Assembly (NCBI RefSeq): GCF_010015445.1
Contig: NC_053114.1
Span: 25,377,579-25,441,578 of the forward strand
DNA from: Perca fluviatilis
Lineage: Eukaryota > Chordata > Actinopteri > Perciformes > Percidae
Reading direction: 5' to 3'
DNA length: 64,000 nt
Below the pieces are notes generated by a model that saw only the letters and a list, made by a program, of their open reading frames with translations, made no database searches and was not told where the DNA came from. Position numbers and translations under genes: made by a program. Position 1 is the first letter of the stretch. Every line of letters begins with the position of its first letter. This document shows positions 59,715 to 64,000 of the stretch, one piece after another.

Positions 59715-62114
59715 GGCGAGACACGGCAGGCAAAAACATCGTTTTTTTTTCACTGGTCAATTTTGAGATTTTTGGCTATTTGTGTTCAATTACATATCTT
59801 CTTTCAGACTTTAGGTGAAAAAAAAGTCAAAAATACACATTTAGGTCTTTATTTTACTAAACTTTGTCAGTTTGCGTCGGTAGATTTCTCCTAAATTCAA
59901 CAGAAGTTGGCGTTCTAATATCACCGTTGTTCCCCGTTCGCTGCCTGCCCTTTTTTTTTTTTTTTTTTCTGTCATCTCATATACCGTTGGAAAGCTCTCT
60001 CTCTCTTACAATGCTGTCGGATCCAAATATGGTCATTTCCTTTTCATCAGCAACCAATCGTGAAAGTAAAAGGGGGGATTTAGCGCTAAATGCGCAATCT
60101 CATTGGCTGATGACAATTCCTGACAACGTGATTCGCTTAGAATGGTCACGTGACGCGCTCTGACATTTCCGCGGTAGTTCAGAATGTCAAAATAAATGCG
60201 TCGAAAACGGTCGAAAATCACCTCAGAGAAGACGAAAACAGTTGTTATTAGCAAGAAGACACAGGGGATTACACACTAAGACAGCAGATGATGAAATGCC
60301 TTCACATAGTACGTCGATGTTTAAACTGTAGTTCAGAAAACAGGAGTTTTCGGACAGCGGAGGTAATCAGACCCTCTCTCTCTCTGAAAGCAGTTTACAC
60401 AAAGTCATATAGCCTACATGTCATATGTGTCACATATATACTAACTACACTGTACTGATCGCGATACAACACACTATATTACAAAACAATTACATTACAC
60501 AACAGTTAAAATGGTTGTATAATATAATTACTATATAATAGGCTACTAAACAAATCTATAATTTTGGGATCCTAAGTGGTTGTGAGTCCCTCAGGCTGTG
60601 GCAGGCAGATCCATATTTAGCTGTCAGTAGAGCTGCTGTCTTCTAGGAAAACTACCAGCTTCTTTTCTGGTGGTAACTTTGCGAAGTTTCATTTTTTTGG
60701 CTGTTTTTCCAAGGTGTAATTCTCTTAGTGAAGATAGTTTTTCCCAGTGGAGGAGGAAATGCATCTCTGTCTGACCCAGCTGGTGGTCACTGAGCCTGTC
60801 TCTCTCTCTCTCACTGACCTGTCTGTCTGACCTAGTTGGTGGTCAAATAACAATTTAGTCTACTTGGTTTGCTTTCTCCAATGTTCTAAATATTGGTCTT
60901 TTGAATGATTCATAATAAGTTTGGTTCTGTTGTGTTGTTATGAACCGGTGCTGATGGGAGCCTGGTTAGTTAGCTTCTCCATCGGCTGACTGAGGGGACT
61001 GTTTTGTGGGGAAAGTAAGCTTGAGGCAGCAGCAAGTATGGCCATCTTCACCTTCAATGAAGGTGCCTCTGCCATGCTTTCTGTTAAGTATGGCCATCTC
61101 CACCTTGATGAAGGTGCCTCTGCCATGCTGTCTGTTATGGAGAAGTTGTGGCTTCAGAGCACAGTTGTGATGGTCAATTCAACGAGAGAAACTGAAATGC
61201 TCAGGATCTCGAAAGCTGAGGCTGTCACAACTGCCAGTGTAAAACATAGGCTCAAGAGTCTAAGCACAGCTAAAATAGCCTACATATGGTGCTGGAGTGG
61301 ACAATTAGACTTTAGAAAGCTGTGACATCTACTGTTGGTCTTGTTCTGTCCATACAACTGTCTAGCGTGGGTTTTGTTGGCAACTTTGTGCATGATACGC
61401 AAATGTTAATTCAATGAGTTACTGCACTTGTAGGCCTTATATGCCTGCCATTTTATTAAATAATCAATTTTCATGAGCTTGAAATATTCTGTATTATTAT
61501 TACTAAGGGCCTGGGCATTTATTCTGTTTTTGAGCAATTTTTCCAATAGAAATGTATTAAATTCCACTATTTAAATCTTTAAATGCCGTTTTCTCAAAAT
61601 GAGGTTTTTGTCATTCTCCAGTATAAACATCTCAGCCTATGTAGCACCTATGTACACCAAACTTTCCAGTTATACACTTAGCAGTATTCTGAAGATATTT
61701 ACAGAGGGATTTGTTAATAAATCATTCCTGGCCTGATTTATGTGACATTTTAAGCAAAAAAATATAGCGAAAATCGATTTTTTAAGGCTATGGACAGTAT
61801 ATTTGGATTTTCTAGGTAATGAAAGCAGATATCCTGAAATCCCTCTGTAATTTTGTTTTCATCTTGTGTGTAAACAAAATGAAAAAAATATTTTGCACCT
61901 GGCTTTATCATATGTTCAGATCTATCTACCGAAAATATATGCAAAATCGCGCATATTTAATGAGATAATGCCTAATTTGCATAATTAAACATACACATTT
62001 CAAAAACTTGTAATACATTTTTTTTATATACTTATGTAAGTAATCAACTGAGGAAGTTTCATGGTGATATCTATTATTTTAAAATTTTACCCTATTCACC
62101 TGTAGTGTCTCGCC
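59715..62114. mobile_element. Nested 2.4-kb transposon with TTAA duplication
   Basis: The left end 'ggcgagacacggcagg' and right end 'cctgtagtgtctcgcc' are inverted repeats (14 of 16). TTAA flanks it at 59711-59714 and 62115-62118. TTAA duplication with a GG-start terminus fits Kolobok better than piggyBac. Inside are only decayed coding traces (see 61038-61325). Confidence 0.75.
61038..61325 (+). pseudogene. Possible transposase remnant inside the TTAA element
   Basis: An open stretch of 95 codons with a short tandem duplication ('FNEGASAMLSV'-like, then 'LDEGASAMLSV'), then 'RISKAEAVTTASVKHRLKSL'. It resembles my memory of the C-terminal part of fish Kolobok-type transposases (N-x-G-A ... 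basic helix). The upstream part is not readable. This is a weak assignment. Confidence 0.4.
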
Positions 62115-62691
62115 TTAAAAATGAAAGCTACAAGCCGTGGCTTGGTCACGGTCTATGGGCTTGGTAGCGTTGCATTTCCCCTGACTCGTTTCTTGGTTCT
62201 ATTTCTCCATAAACAACATGAAATCAAGGAGAGGGTTAACTTTTCCTGCTCCAGATCTCCCACCGTGGTCAGAAAGAACAGGAGGAGACACTTTGTTTCT
62301 CTCACTATGACTCTAGAGTCGCTACTTGCTCCAAAGATAATCGCCGTCACTCTCTCACTTCTCCCTCTACCACACACTCCCCCCACACACACATGTGGCT
62401 CGACGCACACACCAGCGCACAAGCATAAACATCAGGCCGCTTATGTAGACTACTGCAAGAGCTCTGCGTGGAGCCTCCGCACAACTGTAAAACGGCCAGA
62501 CGCGTTTGATTCCTGCCGGTTCCATAGTGAGAGCGGCGCAGCCAGAGAAATTTTGGGCGCTGCGGCATATTCAATTTATTATAAATAATTTTTACGCGTG
62601 AGAAATACAATGTGTGGCGGGAGTGCGTGACAAAAGACCGAAATGAGTGACTGTCACGCTCAATGCGTGACACTTGAGAGCCCTGTATAAC

Positions 62692-63938
62692 GTTCCCTAA
62701 ACGTTAGGGGAACCAACCACTGAAATGTTCTCCTGTGGTTGCACTGTTACCTCCACACAACGTTCCCGTTTGGTAGTTTTTGGTTGTTTTTGGTTGTTCT
62801 GAGTGCGGTTTTGAAATGTTTATTTAAACCAGCTCCATTTACGTTTTTGAAGTAGCATATAAAAGGTTTGCAGTCACTTGATTTAGATTCACTCAAAAAT
62901 GATTGGTCTTATAAAATCTAAGTAAGATAAACAACATAGCAAGATAATATATTTATTTTTAGGCTGATATCATTTTTGTTAAAAACTATACTTTTGTGCT
63001 TGATTTCGTTTTTTTAACTGTATTAGGTGAAAATACTTAAAACAAGAATCTATCGATTTTCACAAGTAAGAAAATTCACTTCTTTCATTTCACTTCTAGC
63101 AAGTGGCTCAGTTCAGTCAGTGTTTAGATCCAACCGTTACACCCGACCGGTTCTGAGTCTTTTTGGTAAACTCTTTGTGCACAAAAAATGTTCTCATTGC
63201 TCGAGTTCATGTGTAAATCCCCTGGTGAGACTTCGTGCAAAGTTTCATGTTGTGTCGAGCGCCTTCTTAGTGTTTTACATATAGTGATTTTGATGCGATA
63301 AAAGTGCCCCTAGCTAGCGCTCCCATTCAAAAGGCCATTTGACCCGAAAACGACAATACGATCAATCTTAAAAGTGGCTTTTCCGTCCTAATTATGCTGT
63401 TAAACGAAAGTTTGACTCGGGTACATTCACAAAAAGATCCTAGGTTTCATTTTGGTGAGAGTTACGCTTTAAATGGACTGCATATATATTGTGCTTTGAT
63501 GAGTCTTTGTTTGCTGCTGTGCACGACGTGTTAACCTGCTTGCATTGTTGTTGTTACAAATAAGACATACCAGCTCTTTCAATTACTTTTAGTGTACAGT
63601 ACATACATGATAGCCAGTACAATCAGTCATTTTAGGCAAGTCACTCGGTGGCCACCTTGCAACGTACTTTGGGCCGTTATCAGCAAGCTATTTTCCTATG
63701 TAAGTGAATGAGGAAGCATACAGGAAGAGAGGCAATATGTGTAGGCTACACAGCTGCCATACTGGCTTTACAAACTAACCCCATGCATTTCTATGGATGC
63801 TGTGTCTCCCCATTAGAAAGTATCTGGGCTACAATGCAAAGTCCTGAGAAATGCTGTCACATACAATGTTTACACTGACTGTATACATTCAAATATTCTT
63901 TATGAAATCAGTACAAATTGTATGGTCTTTTATTTCAG
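62692..63938. other. Intergenic DNA after the transposon nest
   Basis: It begins with the resumed 'aacgttccctaaacgtt' host repeat (to about 62800). From about 62820 to 63480 is a stretch containing 'gctagcgctcccattcaaaa', which looks like a dispersed repeat I cannot name. No gene seen. Confidence 0.45.
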
Positions 63939-64000
63939 ATGACTCCGGTCCACAAGCAAGAAAGCATTCCAGGAAGGAGCGTGTGTCTGGAAGCCCTGTC
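63939..64000 (+). CDS. Candidate internal exon cut by the window edge
   Basis: A T-rich tract ends 'ttttatttcag', a good acceptor. In the phase taking two bases for the first codon, the sequence reads 'DSGPQARKHSRKERVSGSPV', basic and Ser-rich, open to the edge. The gene is unknown. Confidence 0.25.
   Translation, partial: MTPVHKQESIPGRSVCLEAL

Larger units (their letters stand above)
58667..62685. mobile_element. DNA transposon of about 4.0 kb with CAGGGCTCTCAAGT ends
   Basis: The left end 'cagggctctcaagt' and right end 'acttgagagccctg' are exact inverted repeats of 14 bp. 'tataac' is duplicated at 58661-58666 and 62686-62691. The host sequence is an 'aacgttccctaaacgtt'-type repeat that resumes after the insertion. 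The CAG start suggests a hAT or P-like relative, but a 6-bp visible duplication leaves the superfamily open. No intact transposase is visible; a second element sits inside at 59715-62114. Confidence 0.75.

Noticed and set aside
62121..62588. A 155-codon plus-strand ORF and an opposing minus ORF
   Set aside because: They lie inside the outer transposon, have low-complexity Pro/His/Thr content and no recognisable motif; more likely chance.

Overview
The window is vertebrate nuclear DNA, almost certainly from a percomorph-type teleost. Genes are split into many short exons with GT-AG introns. Intergenic DNA and introns carry typical fish repeats: tRNA-derived SINEs with a B-box and long target-site duplications, TTAA and hAT-type MITEs, Tc1/mariner remnants, a Ty3/gypsy copy, and (TG)n and (AT)n microsatellites. 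Three protein-coding genes can be reconstructed exon by exon with consistent reading phase. Their order and orientation (irag1 minus, ctr9 plus, eif4g2 minus) match what I recall of human 11p15.4 (IRAG1-CTR9-EIF4G2).

Layout: (1) 1302-28214, minus strand: irag1 (mrvi1), at least 29 coding exons and about 1206 codons. The 3' end, with the expected C-terminal coiled coil and membrane anchor, lies beyond base 1. The predicted protein begins with an EF-hand-like plus coiled-coil module of the KASH5/LRMP type, absent from the human IRAG1 I know, and continues in frame into the classic IRAG1 core. (2) 28215-30146: short divergent promoter region. (3) 30147-38721, plus strand: ctr9, 23 exons and about 1165 codons, a Paf1-complex TPR scaffold. 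It has one GC-AG intron and one exon whose acceptor is lost in a homopolymer block that looks like an assembly artefact. (4) 38722-41326: convergent 3' ends of ctr9 and eif4g2. (5) 41327-48620, minus strand: eif4g2 (DAP5/p97/NAT1), 20 coding exons and 889 codons, starting at GUG, plus a non-coding first exon. (6) 48630-64000: promoter elements, then repeat-rich intergenic DNA. It holds a degraded gypsy element with one LTR, a TTA-flanked MITE and a Russian-doll transposon nest. Two weak exon candidates (57405 and 63939) may belong to another gene.

The genes serve different processes: IRAG1 in cGMP-kinase/IP3-receptor calcium signalling, CTR9 in transcription elongation and histone modification, eIF4G2 in cap-independent and re-initiation translation. 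Nothing suggests an operon-like joint function; the cluster is ordinary conserved synteny.

The most interesting observations are the composite KASH5-like/IRAG1 gene; a 232-bp near-perfect palindrome of Penelope-like sequence with hammerhead-ribozyme-like cores on both strands, flanked by a 15-bp duplication; the nested transposons with readable target-site duplications; and the GUG start and missing caspase motif in eif4g2. Boundaries were read by eye from splice signals and phase. Family names rest on remembered motifs, not on searches.
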